64,000 nt of DNA, from contig NZ_AUII01000023.1 of NCBI RefSeq assembly GCF_000423625.1, positions 1 to 64,000 on the forward strand. Reading direction: 5' to 3'. A program made the position numbers and the translations under genes. Below are positions 1 to 7,594 of this stretch, in pieces; positions within the stretch are counted from its first letter, which is position 1; each line of letters starts with the position of its first letter. The stretch is from Pseudonocardia asaccharolytica DSM 44247 = NBRC 16224. GTDB taxonomy: Bacteria > Actinomycetota > Actinomycetes > Mycobacteriales > Pseudonocardiaceae. Under the pieces are notes generated by a model. That model made no database searches. It saw only the letters and a program-made list of their open reading frames with translations, and had not been told where the DNA came from.

Positions 1-482
1 CGACACCGGTCAAGACCGCCGCCGTGACCGGCTGAACCGGTCGCCCCGCCACCGACCCCCCTTGACACCCAAGCCCCCATAGGGAATCAGCCGAGCAACC
101 GAACGGCTTGGGGTGCTGCACGTCGAGCCGCTCCCTGCCTGCCTCGTCGGCATGGAGAGAATTGCGGACCTCTCGGCCCTCCAGAGCGGCTGTCCCACGC
201 GCAGCGATCACCCGCACACCAACCCCGGCGCGACGAGCGAGGGCGGTGTCTCGGGCAGCGCCTTCAGGTAGGTCGCACCCGCCCTGCTCACATATCAGGC
301 AGATCAATTACGTCGACGCTCTGGGGCTACCCCCAGCTCAGTTCGGGGGCTCCTGCTCGGCAGATCTGGGGTGGGCACCCTCGTTCGAGCAGGCTGCCCG
401 ACGCGAGCCTGTGTGCGTGGCTGACCGGCCAGAACCGCCGGCTCGATCGACTCTGCCTGCTCATACTGAATGGGGCGAACCC
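1..482. other. Left-edge region without a recognisable gene
   Basis: No reading frame here resembles a known family. The first 35 bases could be the last ten codons of a plus-strand gene entering from outside the window (reading TPVKTAAVTG then TGA at 33-35), but this is too short to identify. The rest reads open in the frame of the DUF418 gene, but the residues before position 483 look like random translation of GC-rich DNA (Arg/Pro/Ser rich, no domain). I treat it as the upstream region of that gene. No clear terminator or promoter was found. Confidence 0.4.
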
Positions 483-1703
483 GTGACGGACTCCAGGATG
501 AGCGGGTCTCCCGCTCCGGCCGCGATCTCGGTGACCGCTCGGTCGCTGGCACCAGATCTGGCGCGCGGCGCGATGCTCCTGTTCATCGCATCGGCCAACG
601 CTCCTGGTTATCTGTATGGCCGTCCCGAGGGTGTGCGGGGATATCCGGTTCCGCAATCGATTCCGGATAAGGTGGTCGTGTTTCTTCAGATGATTGTGGT
701 CGACGGCCGTGCCTATCCGATGTTCGCGCTTCTATTCGGTTACGGGATGATCCAGCTGCTCCGCAGGAATACCTCCGTCGGAGTTGGCTCGGTGACGGTC
801 CGTAAACTAATTCGCCGGCGGGGCTGGTGGTTGGTGCTCTTCGGTTTTCTGCACGCGTCGCTGCTTTTCTCCGGAGACATCCTGGGCGCGTACGGAGTGC
901 TCGGGGTCATGCTCGCTGGGGTGCTGACGCGCGCGAGCGACCGGACGCTGTTGCTCGCGGCGGCGGTGTGGATGGTGCCGGTGGCAATGCTGGGCGCATT
1001 GGCTCACTCCGTCCCCCCTGATCCCGGGACCGCGGCGACGACCACGGATGCGGTGGCGGCGGCCGCGGACCGCATCGGGGAGTGGCTGCCCGGTGTGCTC
1101 CTCAATTCGCTGGTCAACCTGGTGCCGCCGCTGCTGCTCGGGATTTGGGCAGCGCGGCGACGGGTGCTCGATGACCCCGAACGGCATCGGCGTCTGCTGG
1201 TGCGGGTCGGGGTCATCGGTGCCGGGCTGGCGGTCGTGGGTGGGCTGCCGATGGCGCTGATGGGGGCCGGCTGGTGGCCGAAGCCCTCCGCCGAGGCATT
1301 GGTACTGACCGCGGCGGCGCATACCGTCACGGGCTATGCGGGGGGGATTGGTTACGCCGCGGTCGCCGGGCTTGTCGCCATTCGAGTGAGCCGGCGGCGC
1401 GGAGTGGCCATCACCGCGCTGGCGGCCTGCGGTCAGCGGTCGATGACCGCATATCTGCTGCAGTCGGTGGTGTTTGTTTCGGTGCTGGCTTCGTACGGCG
1501 GTGGCCTGGGGGACCGTCTGACGGTCGCGCCCGTCGCCGTGGTGGCAATCGCGACGTGGGTGATGACCGTACTTTTGGCCGAGTTCATGCGTCGACGGGG
1601 TTATCGAGGCCCTGCCGAAGTGCTGCTGCGTCGCTTGACCTATCGCAAGCCGAATGTTGGCCGGACTGCGCGGCAACCCACCGATGTCGTGCAAGCTCGT
1701 TGA
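483..1703 (+). CDS. DUF418 / YeiB-type multi-pass membrane protein
   Basis: Integral membrane protein of the DUF418/YeiB type, a family found in many bacteria whose biochemical role is not settled; some members are predicted transporters or acyltransferase-related. About 406 residues. The N-terminal family core is seen as ARGAMLLFIASANAPGYLYG followed by DGRAYPMFALLFGYGM, and at least eight hydrophobic segments follow. The C-terminal DUF418 half carries the typical RSMTAYLLQS stretch. The frame is open upstream to 108, but recognisable protein starts near 483; GTG 483 or ATG 498 are the sensible starts. The gene stands alone between an accessory left edge and a minus-strand membrane gene, so context does not help with function. 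Confidence 0.75.
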   Translation: MTDSRMSGSPAPAAISVTARSLAPDLARGAMLLFIASANAPGYLYGRPEGVRGYPVPQSIPDKVVVFLQMIVVDGRAYPMFALLFGYGMIQLLRRNTSVGVGSVTVRKLIRRRGWWLVLFGFLHASLLFSGDILGAYGVLGVMLAGVLTRASDRTLLLAAAVWMVPVAMLGALAHSVPPDPGTAATTTDAVAAAADRIGEWLPGVLLNSLVNLVPPLLLGIWAARRRVLDDPERHRRLLVRVGVIGAGLAVVGGLPMALMGAGWWPKPSAEALVLTAAAHTVTGYAGGIGYAAVAGLVAIRVSRRRGVAITALAACGQRSMTAYLLQSVVFVSVLASYGGGLGDRLTVAPVAVVAIATWVMTVLLAEFMRRRGYRGPAEVLLRRLTYRKPNVGRTARQPTDVVQAR

Positions 1704-1799
1704 GAGTTCAAATCGAGACAGTCATGAGAGGTCACCATATTGCTGTTTCATGGTGTGGACGCGATCTGCGCGGCTCGGGTACCGCGACGAGAATTAGCG

Positions 1800-2513
1800 C
1801 TAGGTGGTGATGGTGAGTACGTCGCCGCTCATGATGGTGTTCACCGTGAGAACGATGATGAGCGCGTTCAGGAAGAAGCTGAACGTCGTGTGCCAGATGA
1901 CGGTCCACCGCATCCGTGAGTCGACGACGACGACATCGGAAACCGAGAAGTTCGTACCATTCGTGAACGAGAAATACACGAAGTCCGTCCATCGCGGCTC
2001 GGGGGTCAGGGGGAACTCGAGCGGCCGGCGTCTGCTGCTCGCGTAGTAGCGGTGGTAGTAGATCTGCGCATATCCCCAGTGGAAGAGACCCCACGACAGC
2101 ACCATCGCCCAGACCGCGATGAACTCAATGGCGCCCTGCCACTGCGGCTCATTTCGCAACACGATCAGCTCGCTGGCAGCGCCGAGCCCCATCGCGCTCG
2201 ACAGGAACGTGGCGACCGTCGCGATCGCGCGGGAAACCCGGCTCGCTTCAAATCTCGCACCGAACGATTCGACATCATCGGATGGTCGCCTCGTCGAAAG
2301 CGACAACGATACGACGATCGCCACCCAGTAGATCGAACCGAGAAGGCACCAGGACAGCAGTTGAAGCACCGCGGTCTCATGATCTTCGGTGATGAAGATG
2401 AAGGTCAGACCGAGAACGACGAGCCCGAGCTGCAGCATGACGCCGAGCACATGACCCGCGGCCCGGAAGGCTGCGCCTACATGACCCCGGGCTCGCCGCA
2501 GCGTCCCACCCAT
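1800..2513 (-). CDS. DUF1345 family membrane protein
   Basis: Predicted inner-membrane protein of 237 residues in the DUF1345 family, function unknown. Five hydrophobic segments are visible. The C-terminal third carries the family's hallmark: an aromatic stretch DFVYFSFTNGTNFSVSDV followed by a basic RMRW and a last membrane span near FFLNALIIVLTVN. This hallmark resembles the pore/selectivity region of two-TM channels, but that similarity is only inference. The ATG at 2513 is followed by a basic N-terminus (GGTLRRARGH), consistent with the positive-inside rule. It is convergent with the DUF418 gene and divergent from the YCII/sigma pair. No operon partner. Confidence 0.75.
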   Translation of the reverse strand: MGGTLRRARGHVGAAFRAAGHVLGVMLQLGLVVLGLTFIFITEDHETAVLQLLSWCLLGSIYWVAIVVSLSLSTRRPSDDVESFGARFEASRVSRAIATVATFLSSAMGLGAASELIVLRNEPQWQGAIEFIAVWAMVLSWGLFHWGYAQIYYHRYYASSRRRPLEFPLTPEPRWTDFVYFSFTNGTNFSVSDVVVVDSRMRWTVIWHTTFSFFLNALIIVLTVNTIMSGDVLTITT

Positions 2514-2765
2514 GCCGAAAGGGTAGCGGGACGAGCACAGGGGGCCGGCGGCGTCGCGTGGCCCTTCCTCGGCTTCACGAGCACCTCAGGCACCGGGTGC
2601 GTCCGGGCGTCCGGTGATCACCAAAGTGGGACGTGCGCCGCTCCGCCAAGGGCTCCTGGAGGTCTTCTGAGCGCTTTTTCTGCCAAGGTGTCGTATCGTC
2701 GCCGGCTCGTTCGTGGAGAGGGTGAGAGGCGGCCAGAGGGGACCGCCCGATCAGGGGAGGACGAC

Positions 2766-3113
2766 ATGACCCAGTACCTGCTGTCGGTGCACCACGGCGT
2801 CGACGAGAAGCTCCCGCCCGTGGAGGAGATGCAGCCGGTGTTCGAGGCGGTCGACCGGTTCAACCAGAAGCTGCAGGGCGAGGGGGCGTGGGTGTTCGCC
2901 GGCGGGCTGATGCCGATCGACCAGGCGACCACCGTCGACAACACCGGTGACAAGCCGATCGTGACCGACGGGCCGTACGCGGAGTCGAAGGAGTACCTCG
3001 GTGGCTTCTGGGTCATCGAGGCCCCCGACCTGGACGCGGCGCTGCAGTGGGCCAAGGAGGGCTCGCAGGCCTGCCGCGGCAAGGTCGAGGTGCGGCCGTT
3101 CCAGGGCGTATGA
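2766..3113 (+). CDS. YCII/DGPF-domain protein, partner of ECF sigma factor
   Basis: Small (115 residues) YCII-related protein of the DGPF subgroup. The fold is a ferredoxin-like dimer; no reaction is established for this subgroup. The signature is seen as TDGPYAESKEYLGGFWVIE near residues 63-81. ATG 2766 is preceded by a good GGGGAGGA ribosome site, whereas the frame open to 2052 upstream shows no protein character. The stop TGA overlaps the ATG of the following ECF sigma gene (ATGA at 3110-3113), so the two are translationally coupled. This pairing of a DGPF protein with a TPR-tailed ECF sigma factor is a known recurrent arrangement (ECF42 group), suggesting that the small protein is controlled by, or acts with, the sigma factor. 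Confidence 0.85.
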   Translation: MTQYLLSVHHGVDEKLPPVEEMQPVFEAVDRFNQKLQGEGAWVFAGGLMPIDQATTVDNTGDKPIVTDGPYAESKEYLGGFWVIEAPDLDAALQWAKEGSQACRGKVEVRPFQGV

Positions 3114-4339
3114 CGGAGCCCGCGGAGGCGATCGCATGGATCTTCCGCGAGGAGTTCGGGCGGGTCGTCGCCTCACTGGTATGCCGCTTCGGCGATATCG
3201 ACGTCGCCGAGGATGCCGCCAGCGAGGCGCTCTTGGTCGCCCTCGAGAAGTGGCCGGTGGACGGCGTACCGCCCAGCCCGGGCGGGTGGCTGACCACCAC
3301 CGCGGCCAACCGCGCCATTGACCGGATCCGGCGAGAGCAGCAGCGGGACGCCAAACACCAGGCGGCCCTGATGATCCACGACGACACGCCCCACGAGCCG
3401 ACCGGCGTGGTGGAGGACGACCGGCTTCGGCTGATCTTCACCTGCTGTCACCCGGCCCTCGCACCCGAGGCCCGGGTGGCCCTGACCCTGCGGCTGTTCG
3501 GTGGGCTGACCGTCGCCGAGATCGCGGCGGCGTTCCTGGTCTCCGAGACGACGATGGCCCAGCGCATCACCCGCGCCAAGGCAAAGATCAAGGGCGCCAA
3601 GATCCCGTACCGGGTGCCGTCGGTGGACGACCTCGCCGAGCGGCTGGCCGGGGTGCTGACCGTCGTCTACCTCGTCTTCAACGAGGGCTACCTCGCCAGC
3701 GCCGGCGACGAGCCGATCCGAGCTGAGCTCGCCGACGAGGCGCTCCGGCTCGGGCGGGTGCTGCGGTCGCTCCTGCCGGACGAGCCGGAGGCCACCGGCT
3801 TGCTCGCGCTGATGCTGCTGACCGACGCCCGCCGGGCGAGCCGGGTGGCAGACGGGGAGCTGGTGCCGTTGCCGGAGCAGGACCGCGGCGGGTGGGACCA
3901 CGCACTCATCACCGAGGGTCACGACCTCGTGCGCGAGTGCCTGGCCCGGGCCCGGGAGACCGGGCGGCCCCCTGGCCGCTATCAGCTGCTGGCCGCGGTC
4001 AACGCCGTCCACACCGACGCGCCCTCGTGGGCCGACACCGACTGGCACCAGATCGCGGCGCTCTACGACCAGCTCGCCGTGGTCGACCCCGGACCGGTGG
4101 CCGCCCTCAACCGGGCCATCGCGAGCGCGGAACTCGACGGGCCTGCCGTCGGGCTGGCGGAAATGGACCGGCTCGAGCTGACCGGATACCACGCCTGGCA
4201 CGCCACCCGCGCCGATCTGCTGCGCCGGCTGGGCCGGTCGGCCGAGGCACGCGCGGAGTACGACGCCGCCATCGCGGCCACCGACAACTCCGCCGAACGG
4301 GCCTTCCTCTCGCGCCGGCGCGGGCAGCTGGCCGGGTAG
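3110..4339 (+). CDS. ECF sigma factor with C-terminal extension (ECF42-like)
   Basis: RNA polymerase sigma factor of 409 residues, about twice a minimal ECF. Sigma region 2 is at about residues 8-75 (FGRVVASLVCRFGDIDVAEDAASEAL). Sigma region 4 follows at about 105-165, with the helix-turn-helix VAEIAAAFLVSETTMAQRI. The remaining 240 residues are the helical TPR-like/DUF6596 extension, starting near the conserved VVYLVFNEGY. In the ECF42 group this C-terminal extension replaces a separate anti-sigma factor as the control element. Start ATG 3110 overlaps the stop of the DGPF gene by four bases. No anti-sigma gene follows; downstream is broken mobile DNA. Confidence 0.88.
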   Translation: MTEPAEAIAWIFREEFGRVVASLVCRFGDIDVAEDAASEALLVALEKWPVDGVPPSPGGWLTTTAANRAIDRIRREQQRDAKHQAALMIHDDTPHEPTGVVEDDRLRLIFTCCHPALAPEARVALTLRLFGGLTVAEIAAAFLVSETTMAQRITRAKAKIKGAKIPYRVPSVDDLAERLAGVLTVVYLVFNEGYLASAGDEPIRAELADEALRLGRVLRSLLPDEPEATGLLALMLLTDARRASRVADGELVPLPEQDRGGWDHALITEGHDLVRECLARARETGRPPGRYQLLAAVNAVHTDAPSWADTDWHQIAALYDQLAVVDPGPVAALNRAIASAELDGPAVGLAEMDRLELTGYHAWHATRADLLRRLGRSAEARAEYDAAIAATDNSAERAFLSRRRGQLAG

Positions 4340-4369
4340 ATTCGCCGCCACACCGGAGTGGTCCGGAGA

Positions 4370-4775
4370 CTCGCAAGGCCGAACGCGAGCGCGTCCGCAC
4401 CCATCCCTACCTGGCCGAACGGACGCTGGCCTGCTCGTCGGTGCTGGCCGGCATCGCCGCGGTTGCAGGCCTGCACCACGAGCGCCTCGACGGCTCCGGC
4501 TATCCGCGCGGCCTCACCGCCACGGCCATCCCGGCGCCCGCCCGTATTCTGGCCGCCGCCGACGTTTATCATGCCCTGACCGAACCCTGCCCGCACCGGT
4601 CCGCGCACCTGCCCGCGCAGGCGCAGCGGTTGCTCCGCGCCGAGGTCCTCGCCGGCCGAGTCGACGGGGCGGCAACCGACGCCGTCCTTGCTGTGGCCGG
4701 GCACCGCGTGCGCTGCCGGGCGGGCTGACGGCGCGCGAGGTCGAGGTGCTCGTGCTGCTCGCGAGGGGGCCGCCC
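4370..4775 (+). pseudogene. Remnant of HD-GYP / LuxR-type regulator
   Basis: Fragment of a protein combining an HD-GYP-like phosphohydrolase domain with a C-terminal LuxR helix-turn-helix, a pairing seen in actinomycetes. Readable pieces are KAERERVRTHPYLAERTLA (about 4373), then HHERLDGSGYPRGL, the HD-GYP signature near 4477, then ARILAAADVYHAL. A frameshift lies near 4710: the HD-GYP frame ends in TGA at about 4728, while the start of the LuxR recognition region (LTAREVEVLVLLARG) continues in another frame to about 4770, where an IS481-like sequence takes over. The N-terminal half is missing. This looks like a dead gene broken by a frameshift and by transposon insertion. Confidence 0.7.
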
Positions 4776-5392
4776 AACCCGGGCACCGGGTGCAGATCGA
4801 CGTCAAGTTCATCGAAGCCCTCCCCACCACGGCCACCGGCGGAGCAGCCGCCGCAGCGGGGACGGCGTCGAGCTCGCAGCCCCACATCGTGGAGACCACC
4901 GGGCTGACCGCACGACGCCGGCGCCGCTACTACCAATTCACCGCGATCGACGACTGCACCCGGCTGCGGGTGCTCAAGGTCTACCCGAAGGCCGATCAGA
5001 AGACCGCGATCGCCTTCCTCGACCACGTCCTGGCACGGCTGCCGTTTCGGGTCGAGGTCATCCAGACCGACAACGGTGCGGAGTTCCAGTCCGCGTTCCG
5101 CTGGCACGCCCTCGACCAAGGACTGCAGCACGTCTACATCAAGCCCCGCACGCCCCGGCTCAACGGCAAGGTGGAGCGCTCGCACCGCATCGCCGTCGAG
5201 GAGTTCTACCGCCTCCTCGACGGCGTCGTCATCGACGACAGCAGCTCCTTCGACAACAAGCTGCGCGAGTGGGAGGACTACTACAACTACCACCGCCCCC
5301 ACGGCGGCCTCGGCGGCCAAACCCCCTATGAAAGGCTCCGCCAGAAGACCACCAGCCCCACCCAGGCGTAACCAGCCTCCGTCAGTCGCACA
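4775..5392 (+). mobile_element. Truncated IS481-family transposase
   Basis: Encodes the DDE catalytic core of an IS481-type transposase (rve fold). The first Asp is in QIDVKF (about 4793), the second in VIQTDNGAEF (about 5065) and the Glu in LNGKVERSHR (about 5170). The family's typical C-terminus (YYNYHRPHGGLGGQTPYERL) ends at TAA near 5371. The N-terminal helix-turn-helix half, about 120 residues, is missing. The frame begins abruptly after the LuxR remnant at about 4775, so the left IS end is lost. The right end may lie near 5392, where the sequence ends in CACA as IS481 ends usually do; I could not find its partner. Non-autonomous fossil. Confidence 0.75.
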
Positions 5393-5399
5393 GGGCTGC

Positions 5400-5890
5400 C
5401 GCGTGGCCGTCTAAGGTGCTGACGCTGGTGCAGCCCGAGAAGCTGCTCGACGTCGCGGACGGCTCGACGATCGGCGCCGACGTCGTGCTGTCGCTGCTCA
5501 CCGGGGCGCGGACCGAGGAGCTGCGGGCGCTCACCCGGTCGCATGTGGATCTCGACGGCAACCCGGAGGCCGATCCGCCGGTCCGCCGCACATCATGGTG
5601 TGGGGCTCGGTCCGGGCCGGCGGGGACACCAAGACGCGGAAGTCGCGCCGGACGCTCGCGCTTCCGCGGCGGTGCGTCGATGCGCTGCGGTCGCAGTGGT
5701 TCCGTCAGGCCGCGGCCCGGCGGCTGGTCGGCGCACGGTGGCACGACCACGACCTCGTGTTCGCCTCGGAGGTCGGCACGCAGCTGGGCGCGGCCAACGT
5801 CCGGCGGGCGTTCCGGAAGATCGCTACGATGGCGGGCCTGCCCGCGCAGGACTGGACGCCGCGGGAGCTGCGGGACACTCAGCGGCCCCA
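5400..5890 (+). pseudogene. Frameshifted, truncated tyrosine recombinase (integrase)
   Basis: Remnant of a phage/ICE-type tyrosine integrase. The first frame gives the box I arginine region (LSLLTGARTEELRALTRSHV, about 5490-5550). After a frameshift at about 5578-5590, a second frame gives PHIMVWGSVRAGGDTKTRK, with the catalytic lysine region TKTRKSRRTLALP, and continues to TPRELRDT at about 5880. The C-terminal part bearing the catalytic tyrosine is gone, replaced by unrelated sequence. No intact start is visible. It lies only about 60 bp from the 3' end of a tRNA-Pro gene, the usual position of an integrase in a tRNA-targeted element, so it probably marks a decayed integrative element. Confidence 0.8.
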
Positions 5891-5949
5891 GCAACGACGA
5901 ATGGCCTGGCTGGAAGCTCTCGACAGAGCCTCTGACCAGGCCGTTTGTG

Positions 5950-6026
<77 letters not shown>

Positions 6027-6061
6027 ATGGCCTGCCGTCTTCTCGGCGGCCGGGAGGAAGT

Positions 6062-7003
6062 CTAGCTGACGTCCGCGGCGGCCGACGCGGGGGTGCTCCA
6101 CCGGGCGTGGGGCTTGCTCGGCCGGGCCACCAAGGTCAGCAGCGTGGCCTCGGGCGGGCAGGCGAACCGGATGGGGGCGAACGGTGAGGTACCCAGCCCG
6201 GCCGACACGTGCAGCCAGGTGTGTGCCCCCCAGCGCGACGCGCCGCGCGCCCGCGACCGGTCCAGCCCGCAGTTGGTCACCAGCGCGCCGACGCCCGGCA
6301 CCCGCAGCTGTCCGCCGTGGGTGTGCCCGGCAAGCACCAGGTCGTAGCGGTCGGCGGCGAAGCCGTCGAGTACCCGGGGCTCGGGGGAGTGGGTGAGGCC
6401 CAACCGCAGGGCGGGCTCACCGATGGGGTGGCCGGCGATCCGCCGGTAGCAGTCCAGGCTCAGGTGCGGATCGTCCACCCCGGCGGCGGCGATCCGCACC
6501 CCGTCGACGTCCAGGGCGATCCGGGTGTGCGTCGCGTCCGCCCATCCGCGCTCGACGAGCGCGGCCCGCAGGTCGCGCCACGGCAGGGGATCCCCGTGGA
6601 CCCGGTCCTCGTGGCGCCGGAAATAGCGCAGCGGGTTCTTCGGCAGCGGGCCGAAGTAGTCGTTGCTGCCGAAGACGAACAGGCCCGGCCGCTCGAGCAG
6701 GGGGCCGAGCGCCGCGAGAACGCTGGGCACGGCCCGGCGGTGGGCGAGGTTGTCGCCGGTGTTGACGACGACGTCCGGCTCCAGCGCGGCGAGCTCGGCG
6801 ACCCAGCGCTGTTTTCCGGTCTGCACCGGTGTCATGTGCAGGTCGGAGATGTGCAGGATCCGCAACGGCCGGATCCCTGGCGCGAGCACCGGGAGCATCG
6901 CTTCGCGCAGGGTCCAGCGTCGTCGCTCCACCCCGGCGGCATAGGCGACCGTCGCGGCTCCGGTGGTGGCCGCGCCCAACGCGAACCGAGCCCAGCTGTT
7001 CAC
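6062..7003 (-). CDS. Metallophosphoesterase (calcineurin-like), membrane-anchored
   Basis: Metal-dependent phosphoesterase of 313 residues in the YkuE/calcineurin-like superfamily; substrate unknown. The metal ligands are visible in order: [11 protein letters not shown] (DxH), VNTGDNLAH (GD), FGSNDYFG (GNHD-like, with Ser for Gly), and [11 protein letters not shown] (GHxH). The N-terminus [24 protein letters not shown] is a likely signal anchor, so the enzyme would act at or outside the membrane. GTG 7003 is chosen because it directly precedes this segment. It is divergent from yqeY (GTG starts only 46 bp apart), so the promoters share this gap. Mycobacterial relatives lie near ponA2/pon-type genes; here the neighbour is a tRNA. 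Confidence 0.88.
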   Translation of the reverse strand: MNSWARFALGAATTGAATVAYAAGVERRRWTLREAMLPVLAPGIRPLRILHISDLHMTPVQTGKQRWVAELAALEPDVVVNTGDNLAHRRAVPSVLAALGPLLERPGLFVFGSNDYFGPLPKNPLRYFRRHEDRVHGDPLPWRDLRAALVERGWADATHTRIALDVDGVRIAAAGVDDPHLSLDCYRRIAGHPIGEPALRLGLTHSPEPRVLDGFAADRYDLVLAGHTHGGQLRVPGVGALVTNCGLDRSRARGASRWGAHTWLHVSAGLGTSPFAPIRFACPPEATLLTLVARPSKPHARWSTPASAAADVS

Positions 7004-7049
7004 GTCGTGCAGCGTACGACCCGGTTCGGGTGGACTAGCGTTGGCGCCC

Positions 7050-7523
7050 GTGAGCGAACTGAAGGACCGGCTGCGCGCCGACCTGACCGCGGCGATGAAG
7101 TCCCGGGACGAGCTGGTCAAGTCCACCCTGCGGATGGCGCTGACGGCGATCAACACCGCCGAGGTGGCGGGCTCGGAAGCCCGGGAGCTCGACGACGCCG
7201 AGGTCGTCAAGGTCCTTGCCAAGGAGGCGAAGAAGCGGGCCGAGTCGGCCGACGCGTTCGCCGCGGCGGGACGGGTGGAGCTGGCCGCGCAGGAGCGCGC
7301 CGAGGGCGAGGTGCTGGCCCGCTACCTGCCCACTCAGCTCACCGACGATGAGCTCGCCACGATCGCGTTCCGGGCCGTCGAGGAGACCGCCGCCGAGCTC
7401 GGCGAGCAGCCCGCCCCTCGGCAGATGGGGCAGGTCATGAAGAAGGCGACCGCGGCGGTGGCCGGACGGGCCGACGGGGGCCGGGTCGCGGCGGCGGTGA
7501 GAAACCTGCTCCAGCCCAGCTGA
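7050..7523 (+). CDS. GatB/YqeY domain protein
   Basis: Soluble 157-residue protein of the YqeY family, which resembles the tail domain of the GatB/GatE amidotransferase subunits that binds tRNA. The free-standing protein's role is not proven. The whole family pattern is present: SELKDRLRADLTAAMKSRD at the start, then LRMALTAINTAEV, a central KEAKKRAES helix, and ARYLPTQLTDDEL followed by MGQVMKKATAAVAGRADGG at the end. Start GTG 7050 is the only reasonable one. It is transcribed away from the metallophosphoesterase and converges on topA; a 46-bp palindrome lies seven bases after its stop. Confidence 0.9.
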   Translation: MSELKDRLRADLTAAMKSRDELVKSTLRMALTAINTAEVAGSEARELDDAEVVKVLAKEAKKRAESADAFAAAGRVELAAQERAEGEVLARYLPTQLTDDELATIAFRAVEETAAELGEQPAPRQMGQVMKKATAAVAGRADGGRVAAAVRNLLQPS

Positions 7524-7529
7524 ACCGTC

Positions 7530-7575
7530 CCCGTGAGTGGGTAACAGTGTTAGAACACTGTTACACACTCACGGG
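7530..7575. repeat. Dispersed 46-bp palindrome, copy 1
   Basis: Inverted repeat with two 22-base arms around a central AG; the arms differ at one position (GTGGGTAAC on the left, matched by GTTACACAC on the right). It lies between the convergent ends of yqeY (stop 7523) and topA (stop 7595). Near-identical copies occur at 40372, 46497 and 54335. A transcript from either strand would fold into a long hairpin, so it can serve as a bidirectional terminator, although no U-tract follows. Confidence 0.9.
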
Positions 7576-7594
7576 ATGATATGGGGGTGCGGGC

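Noticed and set aside
1..35. Possible C-terminus of a gene entering from the left (TPVKTAAVTG, TGA)
   Set aside because: Ten codons cannot be identified and other frames are equally open.
1700..1725. GAGTTCAAATC resembling a tRNA T-loop
   Set aside because: No acceptor or anticodon stem can be built around it.
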